From NCBI GenBank assembly GCA_021927905.1, contig BLLK01000019.1:744001-808000 (forward strand): a stretch of DNA of 64,000 nucleotides, in the 5' to 3' direction. Under the pieces are notes generated by a model. That model was not told the origin of the DNA. It was given only the letters and a program-made list of their open reading frames with translations, and ran no database searches. How positions within the stretch are numbered: position 1 is the first letter of the stretch; each line of letters begins with the position of its first letter. This document shows positions 31,271 through 40,428 of the stretch, in pieces. This stretch comes from Chaetoceros tenuissimus (lineage: Eukaryota; Bacillariophyta; Thalassiosirophyceae; Chaetocerotales; Chaetocerotaceae). A program made the position numbers and the translations under genes.

Positions 31271-31368
31271 AGCTAGAGTATATGTATATATGATGTGTAA
31301 TAATTAGTGAGTATGTAGTATGTATGTACAGATACGATATCCGTATTGGATAGGGACTAGGTCTAACT
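31271..31368 (-). repeat. 5' LTR of the copia element
   Basis: 98 bases, identical to 22473-22570. It is short for copia. It is followed on the plus strand by the target duplicate TCTTC (31369-31373). Confidence 0.85.
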
Positions 31369-31373
31369 TCTTC

Positions 31374-31615
31374 TAACACAGCCAAGTCATACATAAGAGT
31401 AAATTTTGGCAGCACACATAAGTCTCTTATTCAATCCATAACAGAATCCAAATACACCTATCGATAAAATGAATGTAACTAAACAAATATATGCTACCGC
31501 CATGATAGATGTGTGGAAGGCCATATGATGGTCAATCTATTGAATCATTTGATCTATAGTTCCTATGCGAACCTGAACATCCCTCTGTAATTACCGAAGG
31601 AGTGATACGAGCAAC
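31374..31615. other. Spacer upstream of the MULE reading frame
   Basis: About 240 bases without a gene. It would hold the 5' flank or promoter of the MULE. I did not find a terminal inverted repeat here. Confidence 0.35.
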
Positions 31616-33692
31616 ATGAGTAACCTGGATGACCTTGACCTTCCATCAATAACAGAATGTTCAACTGCTTCTATTGAATCTGGTTCTATAGAAAACGAAA
31701 ATGGATGTAATTCCAGCACAAAAAAGAATTCCATTCCTGTTTATGTATTCAAAAATGCCACAGATCCAAGTACGGAGAAGAGTAAGTTGCTTCTTTGCTT
31801 TCATCCACCTTTCTACTTAAAAAAATACTCACATGCTTCAACATTAGCCCTTTCATTTCCTACAAAAAACAAAGAATACTTCACAAGTGAAAGGAAGACC
31901 TTCCTTCAAAAACATGCCCCGAGAAAGGATTTATCTGTGAAAGCATTAGCATTTAGAAAAGCTGTAGATCACGACAAAGAAAAATCTATGATCCTTCAGC
32001 AATATGATTTTAAAGCTTCTTTACCTGATAATCTTTCAGACATGTCTCCACAGGAGGCCTGTTCTTCGTTATTTCCCTGCAACAGTATATGGAGAAGCCG
32101 TGAAGACGTGTATCTTGCCGTCAATTACATTGGTCAACTGAAAGGTTTTTCCCTGCGGAAGGAAGAATTGAAGATTTCATGCTCTTTATCAGGGCAACCT
32201 CATGGAGTCAATTCCCACAAAGTTAAATGTCCATTCAAGATCGTGATCAATCCTTTGTATGAAATTCCTAAAGAACTCCAAGAAAGGTTGAGCAAAGATG
32301 AATTACACGAGCTTACATCATTAATCAAATATGAAAGTCTCTGTGTGATTTCTAAATGTGAAGTGGAACATAATCACCCAGTTGATACTCAAAACCGCTT
32401 TTCTTGCGATAAAAGAAGTGGGCATTTAAGCTCAAAATTGAAACCTGAGATACTTTACGCACTGCTTCAAATCAGCATGAATTCTACACAGCTCAAAACT
32501 AATATTATGCGGGGTATATTAACAGCGTCTTGTCCTCCTTGCCAACATTGGGATGCACAGCAACTAGACAATTTGCGAAAGAAACTGAGACAAATGGGAG
32601 AGAATATGAAAGCCAACAACAGACTATTTCATGATATGGACCACTTCTTGGCACAATTTCAAGATGATACTGGCTTTTTTGACGGCTTGTTTGAAAATGA
32701 AGATCACGAAGAATGGGGTGATAAGATTTTGTTCAATATCGACGATTTCTACAAACTTGCAGACACAGCCGTCTTTGGGAAGTCGAAAGATTCTGGTGAT
32801 AATCGAATCATAACAAACAGTCAAATGTACAAACTCAGTGATGAAAACTTTGACTTTTCCATTGGAGTGGACGAGGATGATAATATTGTCAGTATTTTTT
32901 GGCAAACTGGTGCACAGAGGGCTGCGTTTGATCGATATGGTTCTACTCTTTGTGCTGACGGGATGGGTAGAGTCACGAACACTCAAGGTTGGAAAATTTT
33001 ATCATTATGTGTCCGAGATGAACATGGTAAATTGCATCGAGCTGGAGACCTACTCTACTATTATGATGAAAGCTCTGACGGATTTCTCTTTGGTATTGAC
33101 AGCCTTCTAGACATGAGCAATAGAACACGCGAAAGTATTCTGGTTTTTAGTGGTGACTTATTTTTCAATCAGAAAATGATTACTGAAAAATTCAATCTTC
33201 CCAATGCTGTGTTTGTTTCTGATCAATGGCACCTTATAAAGGCGATGAAGGACCAGATCCACGAGAGATATCTTCGCGAAACCAACAGTTTCTTTCGAGG
33301 CATGGTGTATGCACAAAATGAGAATGATTTTAACCAGGCATCAAGTTCGTTCATCGATCAAATGAAAAAGAACGGTGCTAACAATGATCACATAGATTGG
33401 GTCAAGAAGAACCTTATCAACAAGGAGACAAGACATAAGTACAGTCAATTTGAATTGAACCAGATCAAAGGGACTTTGAACTTTCACGGCTCTACGGTAT
33501 GTGAACAGAACCATTCCTCCATAGTTTCTCAATTAGGTGTGGGATATTATGAAGAACCTCACAAACTCCAGAAAGACCTTATTCAAATGACTAAATTGGT
33601 CCAGCGTAATTTATACACTCGGTTGACAGAAGAAAGAAGAGAGCTTACGAACCTTAACCGTCATGCAGGAAATTCAATGTTACAAACCAGCA
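31616..33692 (+). mobile_element. MULE-type transposase, fused at its 3' end to an ankyrin gene
   Basis: An open frame of about 690 residues. Residues about 165-260 have a FAR1/WRKY-GCM1-like zinc-binding pattern (SCSLSG, KCPFKIV, CEVEHNHP). The Mutator-like catalytic region follows: TLCADGMGRVTNTQGWKIL (first Asp, about residue 445) and VFVSDQWHLIKAMKDQI (second Asp plus downstream HL, about 540). A catalytic Glu should follow but I cannot fix it. No SWIM zinc finger is visible. The frame ends at 33700, just where ankyrin-like sequence starts, so the transposase 3' end is probably missing. No TIRs or target duplication were found. Confidence 0.65.
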
Positions 33693-33696
33693 CATC

Positions 33697-34623
33697 TTGA
33701 GCACGACTGAGGACTTTGAAATAATCAAATTTCTTAGGAGCGTAGGAGTTGGATGGGATCGTTTCATCATGACTCACATTGTTTCTAGAGCCTCCCTTGA
33801 AATGATTAAATTTGTGCAGGAGAATGGTTGTCCATGGTCTATCTCAACCTATGCTGAATATTATCATTTATTGTCGCCACTAAAGAAGAATTACTGTTAC
33901 CAGAAATTGAAATACCTCGTAGACAATGGTTGTCCATTTGACGACGAGGATTCCAAACGGGTCTCTATTATATTGGAATCATGTTGTAAACTAAGGGATC
34001 TATCAGCCCTTGAGTGCTTAGTTGGAAAATATTCGAGATTCGATAACGCTCTGTTGAAAGAAATACTTTCAAATTACAAATCTCATCACACATATGGACC
34101 TTATAAAGACAAACCATGGATTGAAGGTATAAAATTTGTTTTCGAGAAAGGCAAAGAAATTAATTCTTACAAATCTATTGAGAGTGTCCTTGACATTTTG
34201 CCGAATATGGAACTTGTTAAATATCTACGAGAATGTTTGAAGTTGCCATGGACTTGCAAGGACCGGAACGAGTATATTCTTCTCTCGAGGATAGCACACT
34301 ATCATGGAATTGACGGAGTGAAGTGGGCTCTCGACAATAGTTTCGGTCACGATAATCATTCTTCAACATATTTTAATCAATTACCCGATAGTGCAATTGA
34401 TGTTTGTAGTCAGATCATAAAAAGAGACTTCATCTTTTCTTCAAGTTTAGAAAAACGCGAGGTCGTCGAGAATGCATTTAAGGAAAGTTGTAAACATCCG
34501 AACGATGAGAACAGAAATTCTCTTGCTTTGTTACATAAGATTCCAGTTCTGCAACTAAATTCAAGCTCTGGCTTGAAAGCCGAGAAACTACTTGTAAAGA
34601 AAAAGAAGAAACGGCAAAGATAA
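33697..34623 (+). pseudogene. Ankyrin-like gene lacking its 5' end
   Basis: About 308 open codons begin at a TTG beside the MULE fragment. Ankyrin-like units of the diatom type are clear: FEIIKFLRSVGVGWD, LEMIKFVQENGCPWS and KLKYLVDNGCPFD. The C-terminus is lysine-rich (LLVKKKKKRQR). No ATG or promoter precedes it, so the N-terminal part was lost when it joined the MULE. It converges on ARP11 with 163 bases between them. Degraded copies of its 3' end occur beside several other class II ARP genes, so it is probably the ancestral neighbour of that class. Confidence 0.6.
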
Positions 34624-34786
34624 AATGCAATCAAGAGTCTCGAGATCACATTGCCCAAAAACTTTTCGAGAAAACGCTTTGAAATGAGAATGCTACCGGA
34701 GATTCAAAGGAAAATAAAATCTGAAAGCTAGCCATAGTACATTTATTTATACCTTTTGCAAAAACTATAAAACATATTTACATACA

Positions 34787-35992
34787 TTATGCGTTACTTC
34801 CATTTCCCCTCTTTCTTTTCCTTCTACGCCGTGAAATAGATTGGCCATCTATAGGAGCTCTTGCACGCCTATCAAGGACCGATGGATGCCGACGTAGCAA
34901 ATAATAACTCTTCTTCAAGTCAGCGTGTTCACCTACTGCCATGGCTGCGAATGGATATAACGTCGTCACCGGATCTCTCTCCTGGATTTGATCATCGGTG
35001 AGCATTGCAAAAAGATAACTATGCTCATTCATGATGTTAGGATCAGCTGCCAAGACCGCCTGCTGAAGAGATCTTCCATGATGATCTTTGAGTTGTGTAG
35101 CCCATGGAAAGTACTCCATGAAGAGTTCTTTATGCCGTGGAGCATTTGTGAAGATATGGTGAAGTATAGGGTAGTCAGACTTTGGTGTGAGTAACTCATA
35201 AAGTATTGTCATTGTCTCCTTTTCACCAGCAATATTGCACATGGTATCAAATGCTATCTCTCCATCGTCATCTTTTACGAAAAGTAATCCGCCAAGTTGT
35301 GGATGATATTTGAAACTGGCCTTCAAAAACACAGGCATCTGTTTAGAAACAAGAGTGTGTACCAATGCGTGATTTCCAACTCTTGTGTCGATCAAAGCGT
35401 CAGGATCCCAACTTGCAAGATATTCAAATCTTTTTTTGGACTTTTTCCAACAAGACATATCCAACAATTTGTGCTCTTGAATGTCTTCCTTCAGCAATAG
35501 ACCTGATTTCCGGAGCTCCTTCAAGACCTTCACTCTCTTGGCATCAAATTCATCATAATCATCATCATGTTCAACATTCACAAACCATTCCAAAGTGTTC
35601 CATCCATCATCATCAGTTGGATCAATTGTAAGTAGCCCACCTCTCGCATCTTCTCCTCCTACTTTGTGTTTGATTCCTTCCTTTGCTAGAACTGGTACAT
35701 ATTCAAAGGCATGACCATCATTAGTTGCAGCTTTTTGGATCGGAATTCTTCCATCTTCATTTTGATGCGACAATGTAGATGGAAATTTCTTCACTACTTT
35801 CTCTACAGCTTCCACACTCGGCTTATGATTATATAACATGCACATTGATTCCCCGAAAGCCTTTTCAATCTTTTCATTTGCTTCTTCAATTGCTTCTAGA
35901 ATTTCATCGCGACACTTCTTATCTTTCCATTCTTTATTCAAGTAGAGACTCTTGATGAAGTCGAGATTGCTTTGAAATGTGGAGATGTTCAT
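34787..35992 (-). CDS. ARP11, ankyrin-like repeat protein (class II)
   Basis: A 401-residue class II ARP starting MNISTFQSNLDFIKSLYL, tail SISRRRRKRKRGNGSNA. One normally conserved position differs (VLAADPN where paralogues have VLAAGPx). Its 3' neighbour is the least decayed example of the ankyrin gene that accompanies class II. The promoter has CCAATGAC at 36116-36123 and 36171-36178. Confidence 0.8.
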   Translation of the reverse strand: MNISTFQSNLDFIKSLYLNKEWKDKKCRDEILEAIEEANEKIEKAFGESMCMLYNHKPSVEAVEKVVKKFPSTLSHQNEDGRIPIQKAATNDGHAFEYVPVLAKEGIKHKVGGEDARGGLLTIDPTDDDGWNTLEWFVNVEHDDDYDEFDAKRVKVLKELRKSGLLLKEDIQEHKLLDMSCWKKSKKRFEYLASWDPDALIDTRVGNHALVHTLVSKQMPVFLKASFKYHPQLGGLLFVKDDDGEIAFDTMCNIAGEKETMTILYELLTPKSDYPILHHIFTNAPRHKELFMEYFPWATQLKDHHGRSLQQAVLAADPNIMNEHSYLFAMLTDDQIQERDPVTTLYPFAAMAVGEHADLKKSYYLLRRHPSVLDRRARAPIDGQSISRRRRKRKRGNGSNA

Positions 35993-36484
35993 TGTATTAG
36001 TGCAGTATAATAGAGATTTTGATATGGTATACTTGATCTAGAAACTGATGATAGATGCATATGTGCTTCACAGCTTTGAAACCGTGATGTACCGTGGTGG
36101 TAGCCTTACCTATGCCCAATGACGGGTCTTGTCAACATCGTATTGACATTCATTTTGACATCATTACGGACCAATGACTACCTTTAATGAATGACAGTCT
36201 ACGCTTAGCTTGGAAGTCAACATAATACTAACAAAGAAAGAGAAAAAGCAGCGAAGAAAATATTTAATCACAAATGTGCTGCATAGTGGCTATTTGTCCT
36301 GAGATCACGATGCTTCTCAATGACACAATTGACCAATTCAAACTTTTCGAGAAAGGAGTATAAATGCGAATGTGATAGAAATACGAAGGCAGATTTTAGA
36401 GAAATAAATGCTCAAAGTAAGGGATGACACCTTCATGCACATCAGTTTTGAGTTATTACTATAAAACATTTACATACTTTAACA
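35993..36484. other. ARP11 promoter and decayed ankyrin-gene 3' end
   Basis: The promoter with paired CCAATGAC runs to about 36185. About 36190-36370 (CAGTCTACGCTTAGCTTGGA, AAAGAGAAAAAGCAGCGAAG, GAGATCACGATGCTTCTCAA) resembles other ankyrin-gene 3' remnants. It is not open in any frame. Confidence 0.45.
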
Positions 36485-37687
36485 TCAAACTTTGCTGCTT
36501 CCATCTCCCCTTTTTCTTTTCTTTCTACGTTTTGGAAGGTCACCACGATCTGTACAAGCTCTTGCATGTCTATCAAGCACTGATGGATATCTACGTAGCA
36601 AATAATAAGTATTCTTCAAGTCAGCGTGTTCACCTACCGCCATGGCTGCGAATGGATATAATGTGGTCACTGGATCTTTTTTCCTAATTCGATTATCACT
36701 AAGTGATGCAAATAGTTGTTTGTTCAAATTCATCACATCAGGACCTGCTGCCAATACAGCTTGATGGAGTGTTCGGTTATTTTGGTCTTTCAGATGGTAA
36801 GCCCAAGGGAAATATTCCATGAATAATTCTCTATGCTGAGGAGCGTTTACTAAAACATGATGTAGAATTGGGTAGTCGGATTTCGGTGTGAGTAAATCGT
36901 AAAGTACTGTCATTGTCTCCTTCGTACCGATTACATCGCACATGGTATCAAATGCCATGTTCCCGGCATCGTCATTTATAAATAGTAATCCGCTGAAGTT
37001 AGGATAATATTTGAAGCTGGCTTCCAGAAAAATAGGGAGCTGTTTAGAATGAAGAGTGTGTGCCAATGGTTTATCTCCAACTATGGTGTTGATCAAAGCG
37101 TCAGGGTCCCAATTCGCAAAGTATTCAAATCTCTTTTTTGATCTATTCCAACAAGATAAATCCAATAACTGTTGCTCTTTTAAATCTCGTTTCACCAACA
37201 GTCCCATTTTCCGGAGCTCCTTCAAGATATTTAGTTGCTTTTCATCTTCATCACCATCACCACCTTTATTGCTCAATATTTGCAAAGTGTTCCAGTCATC
37301 ATCATCACTTGGATCGATTGTCAGCAGCCCTCCCCTTGCATCTTCTCCACCTAATTCGTATTTAATACCTTCCATTACGAGTATTTGCATGTACTCAGCT
37401 GCACCATGTCTTCTGGCAGCATGATGAATGGGAATCCGTCCATCCTTATCTTGGTTTTCATACAACAGTGTCGATGGAAACTTGTTCACTACTTTCTCTA
37501 CAGCTTCAACAGACGGTTTATGCTTCTCTAGCCTATGCATTGACTTTCCAAACGCAATTTCAATCTTTTCATTACATTTCTCGATGGCTTTCAGAATATC
37601 ATGTTTACACTTCTCATCTTTCCACTCTTCGTGGAAATAGATGTTGTTAATGAAGTCGAGATTGCTTTGAAGAGTCGAGATGTTCAT
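36485..37687 (-). CDS. ARP12, ankyrin-like repeat protein (class II)
   Basis: A 400-residue ARP starting MNISTLQSNLDFINNIYFHEEW; the upstream in-frame extension to 37855 covers promoter sequence and is not favoured. The core shares the QNNRTLHQAVLAAGPDVMNL haplotype with ARP9 and ARP13. The tail is KRRKKRKRGDGSSKV. Its CCAAT boxes are degenerate (CCAATGCA at 37847 and CAATGACG near 37920). Confidence 0.8.
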   Translation of the reverse strand: MNISTLQSNLDFINNIYFHEEWKDEKCKHDILKAIEKCNEKIEIAFGKSMHRLEKHKPSVEAVEKVVNKFPSTLLYENQDKDGRIPIHHAARRHGAAEYMQILVMEGIKYELGGEDARGGLLTIDPSDDDDWNTLQILSNKGGDGDEDEKQLNILKELRKMGLLVKRDLKEQQLLDLSCWNRSKKRFEYFANWDPDALINTIVGDKPLAHTLHSKQLPIFLEASFKYYPNFSGLLFINDDAGNMAFDTMCDVIGTKETMTVLYDLLTPKSDYPILHHVLVNAPQHRELFMEYFPWAYHLKDQNNRTLHQAVLAAGPDVMNLNKQLFASLSDNRIRKKDPVTTLYPFAAMAVGEHADLKNTYYLLRRYPSVLDRHARACTDRGDLPKRRKKRKRGDGSSKV

Positions 37688-38283
37688 TTTGTAGAGATGA
37701 AGATATAATAGCAGAGATATAATGATACTTGTAATATTTGATGGCCGAGCAAGATTTAGAACTGTGGAAAAAGATAATATTTTGTAGTAGGAATCCAGAC
37801 AAAACACAGTAGACCAGCTTGATACTTGACACTGTATCTTTGTATACCAATGCAAGTCGCGTCAGCATCGTTTTGACATGCATTGTGACATCATTTGAGC
37901 GCAAATCAAACATCATTACAACAATGACGATAGGAAACACAGAACAACGCAGCAGAGTACCTTAGCGAGTAGCGAAGTGGAATATGTATTATCAAGCTAC
38001 TTATTACCACTGCCGCTCTTTTTGGTATATGGATTAGTTTTATTTAGAAGTGTTTGATGAAAAGCAGATAAGATGAGGGCACTGAGGAATGGTCAAATGT
38101 ACTTTGATAGTAAAAGCATTAGTTTCCATGATACATCAGCGCACATAAACATGAAGATGCTGTAATAGAGAGCTACACTTGCACACTCTCACCTTTCAGA
38201 AGCAGAGTGATTCATTTCAGTTTTGTTAGAGATAGATAGTGGGGAGCTCATACAAGGGCGAAACTACTTCTAATTGCTATTGG
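37688..38283. other. ARP12 promoter and decayed gene remnant
   Basis: The promoter region extends to about 37940. From about 38130 the sequence is related to 13630-13790 (CACATAAACATGAAG, CTCTCACCTTTCAGAAGCAG), a decayed ankyrin-type gene, and at 38284 it passes into a propeller remnant. There is no open frame of note. Confidence 0.4.
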
Positions 38284-38705
38284 GCGTGGCGAAAGTCTTT
38301 AGATAAGTACTCGTAGATGGATCTACTTAGAATAGGGCAAACTCTGAGCGACCGGGCAAAATGCTACATAAATATTTGCCGACGGCCTTTCTCTCTCGGG
38401 AGATGGTTTGACAATAGTAAAAGAAGCGTCTTCTGAACAAACTGATACGATGAATGTAGAGAACACTGGATAGAAACAAGTATTTCAAAATTCAAAAAGG
38501 GTGCAAATGGGCGATACCTATTCGGTCAACAATGTGCAAATGTATGCACCGGAATACAGGAATGCATGTATCATTTTTGATAGATAGAAATGTACTCGTT
38601 GGTGGTGGCAAGAATGAGTATTCATATTCCAATTGTATGATGGCAATATTCGTATCAAATATCGGAAGGCTTTGATTTCAATAGCTATCTTTGGACTTTC
38701 GGCAC
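38284..38705 (+). pseudogene. Decayed propeller remnant
   Basis: This homologue of 3956-4346 begins slightly better preserved (GGGCGTGGCGAAAGTC, GATGGATCTACTT) and carries its own indels and stops. CTCTCGGGAGATGGTTTGAC, GGGCGATACC and TATCGGAAGGCTTTGATTTC identify it. It precedes ARP13 as the copies at 3956 and 8276 precede ARP2 and ARP4. Confidence 0.6.
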
Positions 38706-38806
38706 AATCCTGAAATGAGAATGCAAAGGAAGATCTAAAGAAATAGAATATGGAAGCTAGGATTAGTAACTTTATGCAAATATAAACCAAATTAATTGAT
38801 CATTCT

Positions 38807-40015
38807 TTATGCATCGTTTTTATCTCCCCTCTTTCTTTTCTTTCTGCGGCGTGAATTAGATTGGCGATCTGTAGAAGCTCTTGCATGCCGATCAAGTACC
38901 GATGGATGCCGACGTAGCAAATAAAAGCTTTTCTTCAAGTCCGCATGTTCACCTGCTGCCATTGCGGCAAATGGATATAATGTCGTGAGTGGGTCCTTCT
39001 TTCTAATTCGATTATCGCTTAGTGATGCGAATAAGTGCTTGTTCAAATTCATCACATCAGGACCTGCCGCCAAAACAGCTTGATGGAGTGTTCGGTTATT
39101 TTGGTCTTTCAGATGGTATGCCCAAGGGAAATATTCCATGAATAGTTCTTCATGCTGAGGAGCATTTACTAAAACATGATGCAGAATTGGGTAGTCAGAC
39201 TTTGGTGTGAGTAAGTCATAAAGTATTTTCATGGTCTCCTTTGCACCGATTTCATCGCACATGGTATCAAATGCTGTGTTCCCGGCGTCGTCTTTTAGAA
39301 AAAGTAAACCTCCTTTGTTAGGATAGTATTTGAAACTAGACTCCAAAAACACAGGGAGTTGTTCAGAAGTAGCAATAGCGTGCGCAAATGGTTTACGATC
39401 AACTCTTGTGTCGATCAAAGCATCAGGGTCCCAACTGACAAGATATTCAAATCTCTTTTTTGACTGCTTAGAACAAGATGTAAACAACAATTCGTGCTCT
39501 CTAATATCTTGTTTCACCAACAGTCCTATTTTCCGGAGCTCCTTCAAGACATCGAGCCGCTTTGCATCTTCGTCATCATCATCGTCAGGATACGAGTAGT
39601 AACTCAACATTTGCAAAGTGTTCCATTCATCATGATCGTTTGGATCTTCAATCAACAACCCACCTCTTTCATCTTCTGCACCTACTTTATATTTAATACC
39701 TTCCATTACTAGTACTTGTATATACTCAAATGAACCATGACTTGCTTCATGATGAATGGGAATCTGTCCATCCTTAGCTTCGTTCTCATATAACAAAGTT
39801 GATGGAAACTTGTTCACAACTTTCTCTACCGCTTCAACAGCTGGTTTATGCTTCTCCAACCTGTGCAAGGATTTTCCAAAAGCATTTTCAATCTTCTCAT
39901 TACATTTCTCGATGGCTTTTAGAATTTCGTTCTTGCACTTCTCATCTTTCCACTCTTCGTGGTAATAGATGTTGTTGAAGAAGTCGAGATTGCTTTTAAG
40001 AGTCGAGATATTCAT
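38807..40015 (-). CDS. ARP13, ankyrin-like repeat protein (class II)
   Basis: A 402-residue ARP starting MNISTLKSNLDFFNNIYYHEEW; the frame is open to 40126 but the extra residues lie over the promoter. An acidic stretch (YPDDDDDEDAKR) falls near residue 150. The tail is NSRRRKKRKRGDKNDA. The promoter has CCAATGAC at 40163-40170 and 40251-40258. Confidence 0.8.
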   Translation of the reverse strand: MNISTLKSNLDFFNNIYYHEEWKDEKCKNEILKAIEKCNEKIENAFGKSLHRLEKHKPAVEAVEKVVNKFPSTLLYENEAKDGQIPIHHEASHGSFEYIQVLVMEGIKYKVGAEDERGGLLIEDPNDHDEWNTLQMLSYYSYPDDDDDEDAKRLDVLKELRKIGLLVKQDIREHELLFTSCSKQSKKRFEYLVSWDPDALIDTRVDRKPFAHAIATSEQLPVFLESSFKYYPNKGGLLFLKDDAGNTAFDTMCDEIGAKETMKILYDLLTPKSDYPILHHVLVNAPQHEELFMEYFPWAYHLKDQNNRTLHQAVLAAGPDVMNLNKHLFASLSDNRIRKKDPLTTLYPFAAMAAGEHADLKKSFYLLRRHPSVLDRHARASTDRQSNSRRRKKRKRGDKNDA

Positions 40016-40428
40016 TTTGTAGCGATGAAGATAATATAATATCAGAGATATAATGATACTTGTAATATTTGATGGCCGAGGAAGATCTAGAAGCTGTGGA
40101 AATAGATATTTCCACAGACAACACACAGAGCTCGATCCTTGACACCGTATCTTACATTATACCCAATGACAAGTAGCTTTAACATCAATTGACATAAATT
40201 GTGACGTCAATTGAAAATGGCGCGAATCTTTTTGCCATGGCATCATTACACCAATGACGATACGTAGGTATAGACACAGCAGAACACAATGATTTGTCGA
40301 AATTGTGGATATTGAGGGATTAGTGTTATGATAATATATATTCATATTCTTTCTGTAAACAAATTGATTCTTTATATCTTTTAATTTTCATACAATGGAA
40401 ATGGAGGTGGAGGTGGAGAGAATTTTAA
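40016..40428. other. ARP13 promoter and short propeller tail remnant
   Basis: The promoter with two CCAATGAC boxes extends to about 40265. At 40291-40340 the last codons of a propeller gene survive (GATTTGTCGAAATTGTGGAT, GATTAGTGTTATGATAATA). This repeats the arrangement seen before ARP10. Confidence 0.55.

Larger units (their letters stand above)
22473..31368 (-). mobile_element. Ty1/copia LTR retrotransposon, looks whole
   Basis: An 8.9 kb element read on the minus strand. Direct repeats of 98 bases (22473-22570 and 31271-31368) are identical by eye. TCTTC flanks both sides (22468-22472 and 31369-31373) as a 5-base target duplication. A G-run polypurine tract abuts the 3' LTR. Gag and pol are long open frames. 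Domain order (integrase before reverse transcriptase, then RNase H) places it in Ty1/copia, probably one of the diatom CoDi-type lineages. Identical LTRs suggest a young insertion, though 98 bases give little resolution. Confidence 0.9.

Noticed and set aside
31182-31415. A 77-codon minus-strand frame across the 5' LTR
   Set aside because: It covers the LTR and flank, is tyrosine/serine-rich and matches nothing known.
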